Assembly (NCBI RefSeq): GCF_032268605.1
Contig: NZ_CP130318.1
Span: 310,001 to 374,000, forward strand
Direction of reading: 5' to 3'
DNA: 64,000 bases
Source of the DNA: Paenibacillus aurantius
GTDB lineage: Bacteria; Bacillota; Bacilli; Paenibacillales; NBRC-103111
Of this stretch, positions 10,046 through 19,499 are shown piece by piece. The translations under genes were made by a program, and so were the position numbers. Below the pieces are notes generated by a model, which was given only the letters and a program-made list of their open reading frames with translations, made no database searches and was not told the origin of the DNA. How positions within the stretch are numbered: the first letter of the stretch is position 1; each line of letters starts with the position of its first letter.

Positions 10046-11386
10046 ATGGGGAAATATTTTGGAACGGATGGGGTTCGGGGGGTGGCCAATCAGGGCCTGA
10101 CACCCGAGCTCGCTTACAAGATCGGCCGCTGCGGCGGCTATGTGCTGGCAGGAAAGTCCAAGCACCCGCAGGTTGTGATCGGGCAGGACACACGCATTTC
10201 GGGTCCAATGCTCGAAGCGGCACTGGTGGCGGGTCTTCTGTCTATCGGAGCGAACGTCATCCGCGTTGGCGTCGTTTCGACGCCGGGGGTCGCCTATTTG
10301 ACCCGTACGCTGGGAGCGGATGCCGGTGTTATGATCTCGGCTTCCCACAATCCGGTGGAGGACAACGGAATCAAATTCTTCGGCGGAGACGGCTTCAAGC
10401 TGTCGGACGAGACGGAGCTCGAGATCGAACGGCTGATGGATGCTGAAACCGATGAGCTGCCGCGGCCGGTGGGCGGCGATCTGGGAACGGTGACGGAAAA
10501 TGCGGAAGCGAAGTTTCAATACATGGAGTACATCAAGACAACGGTCAAATCTTCCTTCGAGGGGCTCAAGATCGTGCTGGACTGTGCCAACGGGGCGGCC
10601 TACGAATTGGCTCCGCGCGTCTTCGAAGAGCTGGGGGCAACGGTTATTGCTACTGGAGCGAATCCGGACGGCCGCAACATCAACGCTGGCTGCGGCTCCA
10701 CTCATCCCGAAGCGCTGGCGAAGGAAGTGCTGGCCCATAAAGCCGACCTCGGACTTTCCTTCGATGGGGATGCGGACCGCCTCATTGCCATTGATGAGAA
10801 TGGGGAGGAAATCGACGGGGATTACCTACTGACGATCTGCGGAGACGCGCTGAACAAGGAAGGCCGCCTCAACCAAGGGACGATTGTCACGACAGTGATG
10901 AGCAACCTGGGCTTCTTTAAAGCCGTTAAAGATCTCGACATGAAGACCGCCCAAACGGCGGTGGGCGACCGATACGTGATGGAAGAGATGCGCAAAGGCG
11001 GGTACAACCTGGGCGGCGAGCAGTCGGGGCACGTGATCTTTCTCGATTACAACACTACCGGGGACGGGATTCTGACGGGCCTTCAGCTCGTCGACACCAT
11101 CGTTCAATCGGGCCAGAAGCTGAGTCAGCTTAAGCAGAAGATGCGCAAGTTCCCTCAGGTGCTCGTGAATGTCCGCGTAGGCGACAAGAGCAAGCTGAAG
11201 GGGAACGAGAACGTCGAGAAGGCCATTCGCGAGGTGGAAGCGAAGCTCGGAGAGAACGGGCGGGTGCTGGTGCGTCCGTCGGGTACGGAATCCCTCATTC
11301 GCGTCATGGCGGAAGGACCGGATAAGGCCGAGGTGGAAGGCTACGTTCATACCATTGCCGAAGTCATCCGGAAAGAATTGGTATAA
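10046..11386 (+). CDS. glmM: phosphoglucosamine mutase GlmM
   Basis: Converts glucosamine-6-phosphate to glucosamine-1-phosphate for UDP-GlcNAc and hence peptidoglycan. It has 446 residues, the usual length. The phosphoserine loop is [11 protein letters not shown] with the catalytic Ser at residue 100. The metal-binding loop is DGDADR (about residues 240-245), and the phosphate-binding RPSGTES lies near the C terminus. The ribosome site is AAGGAAGGGG. Last gene of the cdaA-cdaR-glmM operon before a terminator. In other Firmicutes GlmM binds and restrains CdaA; nothing in the sequence argues against the same here. Confidence 0.96.
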   Translation: MGKYFGTDGVRGVANQGLTPELAYKIGRCGGYVLAGKSKHPQVVIGQDTRISGPMLEAALVAGLLSIGANVIRVGVVSTPGVAYLTRTLGADAGVMISASHNPVEDNGIKFFGGDGFKLSDETELEIERLMDAETDELPRPVGGDLGTVTENAEAKFQYMEYIKTTVKSSFEGLKIVLDCANGAAYELAPRVFEELGATVIATGANPDGRNINAGCGSTHPEALAKEVLAHKADLGLSFDGDADRLIAIDENGEEIDGDYLLTICGDALNKEGRLNQGTIVTTVMSNLGFFKAVKDLDMKTAQTAVGDRYVMEEMRKGGYNLGGEQSGHVIFLDYNTTGDGILTGLQLVDTIVQSGQKLSQLKQKMRKFPQVLVNVRVGDKSKLKGNENVEKAIREVEAKLGENGRVLVRPSGTESLIRVMAEGPDKAEVEGYVHTIAEVIRKELV

Positions 11387-11401
11387 AACAAGAATGCCAA
11401 A

Positions 11402-11433
11402 AAATCCCCTATGTTTGAACAGGGGATTTTTTG
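11402..11433 (+). terminator. glmM terminator
   Basis: AAATCCCCT and AGGGGATTT pair around a 10-base loop, followed by a T-run. Confidence 0.92.
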
Positions 11434-11468
11434 TGTTATTATTGTATAGTTGGCCATCCTAAAAACAG

Positions 11469-11497
11469 TTGCCATTTGGGGATATTGCGAATATGAT
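11469..11497 (+). promoter_or_regulatory. putative promoter of glmS
   Basis: TTGCCA, a 17-base spacer and TATGAT, about 55 bases ahead of the glmS ribozyme cleavage site. A second AT-rich -10-like box (TATAGT) lies at 11445-11450. Confidence 0.6.
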
Positions 11498-11544
11498 GGT
11501 CATAGGTTTTTCACTTTTGATAGAAAGGTGGATAGTGGGTTAGA

Positions 11545-11735
11545 CCAATAGCGCCAGAACTTGGAGCGGGACCGTGAAATCTTATTCTGCGGCCGAAAGC
11601 CGAAAGAAGGAAGATCCGTAACAAGTTGACGAGGTGAAGGTGTTCGAAATTTTCGGCGGGGACCTTCCGGCAGCATGCATGCCGTTAAGTTGGAGGGCAA
11701 AACGTCGCGGGTGACCGGGCGTACAAGAATCCAAC
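11545..11735 (+). ncRNA. glmS ribozyme/riboswitch
   Basis: Self-cleaving 5'-UTR ribozyme activated by glucosamine-6-phosphate. The conserved cleavage context ATAGCGCC is at 11549-11555, with cleavage expected before G 11551. P1 pairs AACTTG (11558-11563) with CAAGTT (11622-11627). The core follows: TTGACGAGG, then TTCGAAATTTTCGGCGGGGA, then the P3 hairpin CGGCAGC/GCCG and the GCCGTTAAG segment. The P4 region ends near 11735. The P1 loop is 58 bases, much longer than the ~12 of Bacillus subtilis, and can form its own hairpin. When sugar phosphate is plentiful, cleavage is expected to expose the glmS mRNA to decay. Confidence 0.93.
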
Positions 11736-11855
11736 CGCATTCCATAACGAAGCAAATTCTTCAAGGTTCAAAAAACATCGGTTTTGGACCTGTCTTTAGT
11801 ATTGCCATTTTACCTAAAAAATCATTAGAGACGAAAATAGTGGAGGTCATGAACC

Positions 11856-13685
11856 ATGTGCGGAATCGTTGGATATATCGGGAATCGAAATTCCCAGGAA
11901 GTTTTAATCGAAGGGCTGAAGAAGCTGGAGTACCGCGGGTACGATTCGGCGGGCGTAGCCGTTTTTACGGATAAAGGATTGGAAGTCAAGAAAGCGAAAG
12001 GCCGTCTAGCCGTTCTCGAGTCGCAGCTGGGAGAAGCACCGCTCGCCGGAACGATCGGAATCGGGCATACCCGCTGGGCCACCCACGGCAAGCCGTCGGA
12101 TGTGAACTCGCATCCCCACACGGACAACTCGATGAAATTCTCCGTCGTGCATAACGGAATCATCGAGAATTACGGCGAACTGAAGGATGAGCTGTCTGCC
12201 AAAGGGCATCAATTCGTCTCGGAGACGGATACGGAGGTTATCTCCCACCTGATCGCGAGCCTCTACGACGGAGACATCGTGCAGGCTGTTCAGAAGGCCG
12301 TCAGCCGCATGAAAGGGGCTTTTGCCCTGGGTGTTCTGACAGAGTATGAACCGGATAAGCTGGTGGCCGTTCGTCTGGCAAGTCCGCTCATTATTGGAGT
12401 GGGCCAGGGAGAGAACTTCATCGGCTCGGACATTCCGGCCATTCTGAACTATACCCGCGACGTCTATATCCTGAACGACGGCGAAATGGCCGTTCTGACA
12501 CGGGATGGTGTCGAACTGTTGACATTGGAGGGGAATTTTATTTCCCGGGAATTATTCCATGTCGATTGGGATCTCGTTACGGCGGAAAAAGCCGGATTCG
12601 ATCACTTCATGCTAAAGGAGATCTACGAGCAGCCAAAAGCTTACCGCGACACGATGGGAAGCCGGCTGAGCGATGACGGAAAGAGTGTTGTTCTGAACGA
12701 AATCAAAATGACGCCGGAAGAAGTAAAGGCCATCCACAACATTCACATAGTGGCCTGCGGTACGGCTTACCACGCCGGTCTGGTCGGCAAATCGGTGATT
12801 GAGCACCTGGCGCGCATTCCGGTGGAAACGGACGTGGCTTCGGAGTACCGTTACCGCTCCCCGATCATCACGAAGAACACGCTCGTGGTCGTCGTGAGCC
12901 AGTCCGGGGAAACGGCCGATACGCTGGCCGCCCTCCGGGAAGCGAAGCGCTGCGGCGCCCGTGTCGTGGCGATCACGAACGTGGTCGGCAGCTCGGTAGC
13001 CCGCGAAGCGGACGATGTGATCGTCACCTGGGCGGGGCCGGAGATTGCGGTCGCCTCGACGAAGGCGTACACCTCGCAGCTCATTGCGTTCTACCTGTTC
13101 GGCCTGTATCTGGCCCAAACGCTTGGAACGCAGGAGGAGGCCGTGCTGGCCGAGACGATCGCCGCTCTGCAGGCTCTTCCGGAGCAGGTGGAAGCGATCC
13201 TGGAGCAGGCGGAGACGTACAAGGCGGTAGCCGAAAAGATCGCCACGCACGAGAACCTGTTCTTCATCGGCCGCGGCTTGGATTATGCGGTCGCCCAGGA
13301 AGGGTCGCTGAAGCTGAAGGAAATTTCTTACATTCACTCCGAAGCCTATGCGTCGGGTGAATTGAAGCACGGAACGCTGGCTCTCATCGAGGAAGGCATA
13401 CCGGTCATCGCCTTGGCGACCCAGGATGCGCTACTGGAGAAAACGGTCAGCAACATCCAAGAGGTGTCGGCCCGCGGCGCTTACGTCATCGGGATCGGCA
13501 TGGAAGGAAGCCCGTCGCTCGAGAAGAGCGTGAACGAGCAGTTCCTCATCCCGGGAACGCTCAGCTTGCTGACGCCGGCGCTGTCCGTGGTGCCGCTGCA
13601 GCTGTTGAGCTACTACGCATCGCTCGCGAGAGGCAATGACGTGGATAAGCCGCGTAACCTGGCCAAGAGCGTTACGGTGGAGTAA
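11856..13685 (+). CDS. glmS: glutamine--fructose-6-phosphate aminotransferase (isomerizing)
   Basis: Makes glucosamine-6-phosphate from fructose-6-phosphate and glutamine, the first committed step to UDP-GlcNAc. It has 609 residues. The N-terminal class II glutaminase domain uses Cys2 (MCGIVGYIGN) as nucleophile, with the GHTRWATHG motif. Two SIS sugar-isomerase domains follow (ACGTAYHAG and SQSGETADT; HGTLALIEEG), and the protein ends in the classic KPRNLAKSVTVE. The start ATG has GGAGGTCATGAACC upstream. It lies 120 bases after the glmS ribozyme, which senses its product. Its own terminator follows. Confidence 0.97.
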   Translation: MCGIVGYIGNRNSQEVLIEGLKKLEYRGYDSAGVAVFTDKGLEVKKAKGRLAVLESQLGEAPLAGTIGIGHTRWATHGKPSDVNSHPHTDNSMKFSVVHNGIIENYGELKDELSAKGHQFVSETDTEVISHLIASLYDGDIVQAVQKAVSRMKGAFALGVLTEYEPDKLVAVRLASPLIIGVGQGENFIGSDIPAILNYTRDVYILNDGEMAVLTRDGVELLTLEGNFISRELFHVDWDLVTAEKAGFDHFMLKEIYEQPKAYRDTMGSRLSDDGKSVVLNEIKMTPEEVKAIHNIHIVACGTAYHAGLVGKSVIEHLARIPVETDVASEYRYRSPIITKNTLVVVVSQSGETADTLAALREAKRCGARVVAITNVVGSSVAREADDVIVTWAGPEIAVASTKAYTSQLIAFYLFGLYLAQTLGTQEEAVLAETIAALQALPEQVEAILEQAETYKAVAEKIATHENLFFIGRGLDYAVAQEGSLKLKEISYIHSEAYASGELKHGTLALIEEGIPVIALATQDALLEKTVSNIQEVSARGAYVIGIGMEGSPSLEKSVNEQFLIPGTLSLLTPALSVVPLQLLSYYASLARGNDVDKPRNLAKSVTVE

Positions 13686-13769
13686 GGCGGGCAGCGAAAT
13701 CTTGTCTAGTTGACTCATTACTATAAATTGTTGTTCTGAACAATAAAGTTTTGTTCTGCAAACATCATG

Positions 13770-13804
13770 GGCCGTCCTACAAGCTGAGGACGGCCTAATT
13801 TTCG
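13770..13804 (+). terminator. glmS terminator
   Basis: GGCCGTCC and GGACGGCC pair around a 10-base loop, followed by TAATTTT. Confidence 0.88.
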
Positions 13805-13808
13805 TTTT

Positions 13809-13872
13809 ATATAGTGTTCCAAAGATGAATACGATAGGCAGGAGAGACAAACCGTCTGCTGAGACACTATAT
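13809..13872 (+). other. hairpin-forming element, possible small RNA or mini repeat
   Basis: A 9-bp perfect inverted repeat ATATAGTGT (13809-13817) and ACACTATAT (13864-13872) encloses 46 bases. Inside, CAG..AGAC and GTCT.CTG form a second stem near 13840-13857. A terminator-like hairpin follows 20 bases later. No open frame with a ribosome site lies inside. It may be a small structured RNA or a short insertion remnant with inverted ends. Confidence 0.4.
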
Positions 13873-13892
13873 GATTAAGAAAGAAATAGAAG

Positions 13893-13922
13893 GAGATCGG
13901 ACAAATAGTTCCGGTCTCTTTT
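13893..13922 (+). terminator. terminator-like hairpin
   Basis: GAGATCGGA and TCCGGTCTC pair (one G-T pair) around about 8 bases, followed by TTTT. No gene lies between this and the glmS terminator, so it may end a short RNA. Confidence 0.6.
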
Positions 13923-14230
13923 AATTCACTTTGATGTATTCGTCAGAGTATACGAGCAAACAAAATGCGGTTTTTTTTGTCTAAGTGGATTCATCTGGCA
14001 TGGTGGAAAAGAACAAATAATTTTCGGCGAACAAATCAAACCAGACCAGACATAATTTCCTTCTTTACTCGGAGATGGCTGATAGGTTCTTCGACAATCT
14101 TGTCTTGATCGCATCCTGGGTTTTAAGCACCTTTCGATCCAATTTCGTCCTTTCTAAATTCACTTTTCTGAGATAATCGGCACTTGTAGATAGTTTGTTC
14201 AGTATTCCACACATCGTGAGGTATTGACGA
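13923..14230 (+). other. intergenic stretch, AT-rich, nothing recognised
   Basis: Noticeably more AT-rich than the neighbourhood. No gene with a credible start is visible on either strand. Confidence 0.5.
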
Positions 14231-14258
14231 TTGAAAGTATTTTGTTTCTGTTTAGAAT
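14231..14258 (+). promoter_or_regulatory. putative promoter of cupin gene
   Basis: TTGAAA, a 16-base spacer and TAGAAT, 125 bases upstream of the cupin start. Confidence 0.4.
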
Positions 14259-14383
14259 TATAAACGTAGGTTGATTAAACAATCCATGTTCATTTTTGAT
14301 GGGCAACTGGAAAAATTCCTACAAGTTTGTTTCCCAAATAAAGTTTGACCATTACCGGTTTAAAGTGAATAGGAGGAGCCAAA

Positions 14384-14797
14384 ATGGCAAAACACGAAGA
14401 AGTAAAAAACGGCGTGATTTTCCCTGTGGGAGAGATGAATGAAGCCTTTGCCCAATATTTTGTGGGACAAAGTTACCTAAAGACGTTGGTTGCCGATCCT
14501 AAAGTTAATGTTGGAGTTGGGAACGTGACCTTTGAACCGGGATGCCGGAATAACTGGCATATTCACCGTGGGGGATTCCAGCTTTTATTAGTAACGGGTG
14601 GGGAAGGCTGGTACCAAGAAGAAGGAAAACCCGCTCAATTCTTAAAAGCTGGTGATGTTATTGTCACCCATGATGGTGTCAAACACTGGCATGGAGCTGC
14701 AAAAGACAGCTGGTTTGAACACATCGCCATTACGGCAGGTAAGCCGGAATGGTTGGAGCCCGTATCCGATGAGGAATATCAGCAAGCAACAAAATAG
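14384..14797 (+). CDS. cupin-domain protein
   Basis: Small soluble single-cupin protein of 137 residues. Cupin motif 1 is seen as NNWHIHRGGFQLLLVTGGEG near residue 50, with the two His ligands but Gln where the motif usually has Glu. Motif 2 is seen as GDVIVTHDGVKHWHGA near residue 95 with the third His. Such proteins usually bind a metal; the reaction cannot be told from sequence. Similar cupins are often annotated beside carboxymuconolactone-decarboxylase genes, but no such neighbour is present. The ribosome site AGGAGGAG is strong. Single-gene unit with its own promoter and terminator, lower in GC than the surrounding genes, which may mean separate acquisition. Confidence 0.85.
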   Translation: MAKHEEVKNGVIFPVGEMNEAFAQYFVGQSYLKTLVADPKVNVGVGNVTFEPGCRNNWHIHRGGFQLLLVTGGEGWYQEEGKPAQFLKAGDVIVTHDGVKHWHGAAKDSWFEHIAITAGKPEWLEPVSDEEYQQATK

Positions 14798-14810
14798 GTT
14801 TAAAGAAGAA

Positions 14811-14840
14811 ACGGCAGCCGAAGTATGGCTGCCGTTTGTT
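14811..14840 (+). terminator. cupin gene terminator
   Basis: ACGGCAGCC and GGCTGCCGT pair around 7 bases, followed by TTGTT. Confidence 0.88.
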
Positions 14841-15142
14841 ACTCTGGATAGGCTCTATATTTATTTGTCATATGCTAACGTCATTGGATGGGAAAAGCCA
14901 AATCTTTTTGTTGGCTTATCTGTAAAAGAAATCGAGAAGCCTGGCCTCCTTCAATCATTGAGGTGGTTACCTATGGATATTATAAATTAAAGATAGTCAG
15001 TAGGGAATTTGAAGGTTGATTTTACCTTTTAACGATTTCCCTTCCCGAAGGTTTTCTGTATAAATAAGGATATACAGTCCGCCACGAGGGCAGAAGCGGT
15101 TGGAGTAGGGATGCCTAGGTTGGATTCTATATAAACGGTTGA
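14841..15142 (+). other. intergenic stretch, nothing recognised
   Basis: No supported gene. The next signal is a terminator-like hairpin at 15143-15185. Confidence 0.5.
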
Positions 15143-15185
15143 AGCAGGGACGGCTTCCGTAAGGACAGTCGGGCCCTGCTGTTTT
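15143..15185 (+). terminator. terminator-like hairpin ahead of AraC regulator
   Basis: AGCAGGG and CCCTGCT pair around 24 bases, followed by GTTTT. It lies in front of the regulator with no gene ending nearby, so it could be a leader element. Modest support. Confidence 0.45.
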
Positions 15186-15258
15186 GCATCCGCCGCTCTA
15201 CCTGCCAATGGTGTAAAATGAGAAGCAGATATCTTGTGGGTAACGGGGGAAAACGGGT

Positions 15259-17574
15259 ATGAGCCTTCGCAAAATTCGTCTTAGTAAACAGAGCATCATA
15301 GTCAGTTGGCTCCTCTCTTATATCTCTGTTCTGCTTGTTCCGATTGTAATCAGTATTATCCTATACACGGCAACCTGGCATGTGGTTGTGTCTGAGGTGA
15401 ATCGCGCCAACGAAGCGCTTCTTCAACAGATGGAGCAGGCCATTGATAATAATCTCAGCGGCATTGAACGGTTGAGCGTAGAGATGGCGTTAAGCAAGCG
15501 TCTTGCCGGTTTTATTAATGCACCCAAACCTTTCTCGGACAGTGATTATTACGAAATTATTAGTTTAGCCGGCGATCTTCGAGTATATAAGATGGCCAAC
15601 GACTTTATCGAAGAGATCTATGTTTACTATAAGAATAGCGACACGGTGGTTTCGACGCATGAACCTATCAATAGCCGAAAGCTAATGGAGAATATCTCGG
15701 GGCAAGAAAGTGTGAATTATGACGAGTGGAATGTTTTTTTTGGCAAAAGATATATCCAGGAATACGCACCGGTAACGCTCTCAGAGAATGGACAACCGGT
15801 GAAAGCTGTCATGTATGCCAAATCGATTCTGCTGGATAACCCGGAACAGCCGGGAGCGGTTATCCTGTTTATCATCAAGGAAACGAAGCTGCTTGAAAAT
15901 ATCAGTCCCATGAACCAAACAACGGTTGCTGTTATAGATAAGAATAATCAACTCATAGCCTCCCATGGACCAAAGACCAACTATTCCGAATTTTTATCTT
16001 ACGATAGATTGGCGGGTAAGAATGGCTTGTTGTATGGTGAACTGTCAGGAGAAGAGATTGCCGTCTCCTATACCACCTCGAAAAGCAGCGGCTGGAAATA
16101 TGTTTCTATCATGCCCTCCGAGTTGTTCGATGAGAAGATGAAATATGTTAAGAAGCTGATCTATGTAAGCTTAACGCTCAGCATTCTGATCGGTGGACTG
16201 GTGACGTTCCTATTCGTAAAACGAAACTATAACCCGCTCCATTCGCTGATCCGAAACTTATCCACCCGGTCAGGCATCTCCTTTGAAGAAGGCTCGAACG
16301 AATACGGCTATTTGCAAGCTGCTCTAAACAACACCTTCGCGGAAAAAGAAAGAATCGGGCAGCGGCTCGAGCAGCATCGAAATGCGATTCGATCCCATTT
16401 CTTACAAGGTCTGCTGAAGGGGCGCTTGGATCAGAACGTGCCTGTGTACGAATCTCTCGCGGCGCATAACATAAACCTTACCTCACCTGATTTCGCGGTG
16501 CTGCTCTTCCAAGTGGATCATTACGGCAAATTCATGGAGACCGGTTTTGTAGAGCCTCAGAAGGTGAGACTCGTCCACTTCATTATTATGAACGTGGCCG
16601 AGGAAGTAGCGGGCAGCAGACATTACGCGATGGCTGCCGAGATAGATGATATGCTGGCATGTATTATTAATTTACAAGAAGGGTACGAGACGGATGATCT
16701 AACGCGGATCGCTGAGCAAGTCAAGCAGTTCGTTCAGGATCACTTCCATATCCGCTTGACGATTGCTGTAAGCGGTATCCATCAGGAGCTGGAAGGGATA
16801 ACCGGAGCCTATCAGGATGCTCTGGCTGGGCTGGAGTATCGCTTCGTGATGGGAAGCGGCGAAATTATCCGTTATGAGGATTTGCCAAGGGAAGGCTCCG
16901 TTCGGGAGAGCACAAGCTATTATTATCCGTTACCTGTTGAGCAGCAGCTCATTAATTTTGTGAAAACAGGTGATTATGAGAAGTCTAAAGCGTTGATCGA
17001 CGAGGTCGTCGAAATCAATGAATCGGATGCCTCGTTATCTGTGCCGATGGCCAAGTGTCTCATGTTTGATCTCATTAGTACCATGCTCAAAACAATAGAT
17101 GAGATTGGGGCAAGCGACAAGCGGGAATTCTTGAACAGAGTGAACGCGGTAGACCGGCTCACTGCCTGCGAAACGATTAAGGAAATGAAGATACAGATCG
17201 GGGACGTGTTAAGGCAGGTTTGTCAATCCATCCAGGAGGAGAGGAAGCAGGATAACAACCTGCTGAGCCAGAAGGTCATCGCCTATGTCCGGGAGCATTA
17301 TAGCTCCGATAACCTCAATATTGCGATGATTGGAGAAGCCTTCCGGCTGACACCTTCTTATTTATCCAAGCAGTTCAAGGCACAAACGGGGGAAGCTCTG
17401 TTGGAATTCATCAACAAAACCCGGATTGAGAAAGCCAAAAGGCTTCTTTCTGAAGAAGCCGGTTCCATTATGGAAGTGGCCAGAAGAGTGGGATACTCCG
17501 ATATTAACACGTTTAATCGGGTTTTTAAGAAATACGAGGGCATTACGCCAGGCAAATACAAAGACATACTGTAA
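15259..17574 (+). CDS. membrane-bound AraC-family transcriptional regulator
   Basis: Large one-component sensor-regulator of 771 residues, of the type that Paenibacillus places next to sugar ABC transporters. Transmembrane helix 1 lies at about residues 14-40 and helix 2 at about 300-320 (LIYVSLTLSILIGGLVTFLF). The extracytoplasmic region between them resembles a Cache/dCache sensor. A cytoplasmic linker follows, and the last ~100 residues are a typical AraC double helix-turn-helix (SLSKQF-type first helix; VARRVGYSDINTFNRVFKK second; ends ITPGKYKD). Start ATG follows GGGGGAAAACGGG. It is expected to activate the transporter and glycosidase genes that follow in response to an extracellular glycan or its binding protein; the ligand is unknown. 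Confidence 0.9.
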   Translation: MSLRKIRLSKQSIIVSWLLSYISVLLVPIVISIILYTATWHVVVSEVNRANEALLQQMEQAIDNNLSGIERLSVEMALSKRLAGFINAPKPFSDSDYYEIISLAGDLRVYKMANDFIEEIYVYYKNSDTVVSTHEPINSRKLMENISGQESVNYDEWNVFFGKRYIQEYAPVTLSENGQPVKAVMYAKSILLDNPEQPGAVILFIIKETKLLENISPMNQTTVAVIDKNNQLIASHGPKTNYSEFLSYDRLAGKNGLLYGELSGEEIAVSYTTSKSSGWKYVSIMPSELFDEKMKYVKKLIYVSLTLSILIGGLVTFLFVKRNYNPLHSLIRNLSTRSGISFEEGSNEYGYLQAALNNTFAEKERIGQRLEQHRNAIRSHFLQGLLKGRLDQNVPVYESLAAHNINLTSPDFAVLLFQVDHYGKFMETGFVEPQKVRLVHFIIMNVAEEVAGSRHYAMAAEIDDMLACIINLQEGYETDDLTRIAEQVKQFVQDHFHIRLTIAVSGIHQELEGITGAYQDALAGLEYRFVMGSGEIIRYEDLPREGSVRESTSYYYPLPVEQQLINFVKTGDYEKSKALIDEVVEINESDASLSVPMAKCLMFDLISTMLKTIDEIGASDKREFLNRVNAVDRLTACETIKEMKIQIGDVLRQVCQSIQEERKQDNNLLSQKVIAYVREHYSSDNLNIAMIGEAFRLTPSYLSKQFKAQTGEALLEFINKTRIEKAKRLLSEEAGSIMEVARRVGYSDINTFNRVFKKYEGITPGKYKDIL

Positions 17575-17590
17575 CCATTTTCCAAGGAAG

Positions 17591-17612
17591 AGCCGCTTAG
17601 TGCGGCTTTTTA
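17591..17612 (+). terminator. regulator gene terminator
   Basis: AGCCGC-TTAGT-GCGGCT followed by TTTT. It separates the regulator from the transporter operon. Confidence 0.85.
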
Positions 17613-17790
17613 GGTTTTTGGAGCTAGCCTTCTAGTTTTGAAGAAAGAGTAGTACCGATTTTACAGACGAATTTCGCTTTTTGATGATGTTCAAATCTGC
17701 TGCGGTCGGCTCATAATAACGCATGGGTGCACAGAACCGCTGTCCCGTGCGCTGCCATAACTTACTTAGCCTACATTAGGGGGATTTACA

Positions 17791-19413
17791 ATGGGGAAAC
17801 GTTCAAAGAATAAATCCATCGGGGTAGCTGTTTCCGTTGTCTTGGCATCAACAAGCTTGCTTGCCGCGTGCACCAGCACAAAGGATGGAGGGACCGCATC
17901 GCCGAAGCCGTCCGCGACACCCGCTGCGGAAGCAGGCAAATATCCCGTTAGCACTACAGAAACGCTGACTTCCTGGGAGCAGATCAATACCAACTTAACC
18001 ACCTTCGTACCGAATCTGGCAGACTCGCCGTTCGGCAAGCAGCTGGAGAAGGAAACCGGCATTAAGGTGAAGTATTCTCACCCGGCGGATGGCCAATCGA
18101 AGGAGCAATTTAACCTGTTGATTGCATCGAACAACCTGACGGATGTAATCGAATACGATTGGAATAACTCTTACCCCGGGGGACCTGAGAAAGCGGTCTC
18201 AGATAAAGTCATTGTTCCTTTAAACGAACTTATCGATAAGCATGCGCCGAACTTAAAGAAGCTTTTGCAGCAGGATAAAGAGCTTGATAAAATGCTGAAA
18301 ACGGATAGCGGCAAATATTATGTATTTCCAATGATTCGTCCGGACAATGGCCTTGTGTTTCGCGGTCCGATGATCCGGAAGGATTGGCTCGATGAGCTGC
18401 AATTGCCCGTACCGACTACGATCGATGAATGGTACACCGTCCTAAAAGCATTCAAAGAGAAGAAAAATGCAAGCGCTCCCTTCACGGCGCAATACACCAA
18501 CGAGCTGAACATTCAGGACGCCTTCATCGGAGCGTTCAAGACGGCGAACCGTTACTATATTGACGATCAGGGAAAAGTGAAATACGGGCCGATCGATCCG
18601 CAATTTAAAGACGCCTTGACCTTGCTGCGCAAATGGTATCAGGAAGGCCTCATCGACAGAGATTTCGCACTCAATACAGACTCGAAATCACTCGATAACA
18701 AAATGCTGAGCAGCGCATCCGGGGCAACGGTCGGCTTGTTGAGCGGAGGCATGGGCCGCTGGATGGACTCCGGTAAGAAGCAGGATCCGAAGTTCCAGCT
18801 GGTTGCCGCTCCTTATCCGACGCTGAAGAAGGGCGAGCGGGCGTTTATCGGTCAGCGTGATTTCAAATTCAATCCGGCTGCAAGTAAAGCCGTCACGGCA
18901 GCAGCGAAGAATCCTGAGCTTGCCGTGAAGTGGCTGGATTATGCCTACAGCGAGAAGGGGGCTCTGCTGTTCAACTTCGGTATCGAAGGAGAAAGCTACA
19001 CCATGGAGAACGGTAAGCCGACCTTCGCGGACAAGATTACGAAGGATCCGAAGTACAATCTTCAGCAGATGGTTTCCCAATATACGAAACCGAACGGACC
19101 TTTCCTCGGCGATTCCAGAAAGAGCTTCAATACGTACAAGGAACAGGATGAAGCAATTCAAATTTGGGAGCAAACGGATGCAGGGAAGCACGTGATGCCG
19201 ATGTTTATCACACCTACCGTGGAAGAAAGCAAAGAGGTGGCGAAAATCAATACCGCTATTTCCAGCTATAAGGAAGAAATGTTCGTTAAATTTATTATGG
19301 GCAAAGAGCCGATTGATAAATTCGATGAGTATGTGCAGCGGATTAAAACCATGGGCAGTGATAAGGTAGTTAAAATCTACCAGGACGCTTATGACCGATA
19401 CAACAAGCGGTAA
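17791..19413 (+). CDS. extracellular solute-binding lipoprotein (LplA-type, sugar ABC transporter)
   Basis: Binding-protein component of a carbohydrate ABC importer, 540 residues. The signal peptide ends in lipobox LLAAC with the modified Cys at residue 27, followed by a Ser/Pro/Ala-rich linker. The mature part matches the family 1 solute-binding proteins paired with LplB/LplC permeases in Paenibacillus (long form of about 530 residues). No permease or ATPase domain is fused; such systems normally borrow a shared MsmX-type ATPase encoded elsewhere, and none is present here. A perfect 14-bp hairpin follows the stop codon, which fits the usual high mRNA level of the binding-protein gene relative to the permeases. 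Confidence 0.9.
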   Translation: MGKRSKNKSIGVAVSVVLASTSLLAACTSTKDGGTASPKPSATPAAEAGKYPVSTTETLTSWEQINTNLTTFVPNLADSPFGKQLEKETGIKVKYSHPADGQSKEQFNLLIASNNLTDVIEYDWNNSYPGGPEKAVSDKVIVPLNELIDKHAPNLKKLLQQDKELDKMLKTDSGKYYVFPMIRPDNGLVFRGPMIRKDWLDELQLPVPTTIDEWYTVLKAFKEKKNASAPFTAQYTNELNIQDAFIGAFKTANRYYIDDQGKVKYGPIDPQFKDALTLLRKWYQEGLIDRDFALNTDSKSLDNKMLSSASGATVGLLSGGMGRWMDSGKKQDPKFQLVAAPYPTLKKGERAFIGQRDFKFNPAASKAVTAAAKNPELAVKWLDYAYSEKGALLFNFGIEGESYTMENGKPTFADKITKDPKYNLQQMVSQYTKPNGPFLGDSRKSFNTYKEQDEAIQIWEQTDAGKHVMPMFITPTVEESKEVAKINTAISSYKEEMFVKFIMGKEPIDKFDEYVQRIKTMGSDKVVKIYQDAYDRYNKR

Positions 19414-19428
19414 CAAATGAATTAATAA

Positions 19429-19467
19429 CAGGAGAACGTGTCCGCCCTAGGCAGACACGTTCTCCTG
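19429..19467 (+). promoter_or_regulatory. intercistronic hairpin between binding protein and permease genes
   Basis: CAGGAGAACGTGTC and GACACGTTCTCCTG form a perfect 14-bp stem with an 11-base loop. No T-run follows, so it is more likely an mRNA-stabilising or partial read-through element than a full terminator. Confidence 0.75.
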
Positions 19468-19499
19468 TAAAAGGACATCGCAGGAATGGAGGGGAGAAT

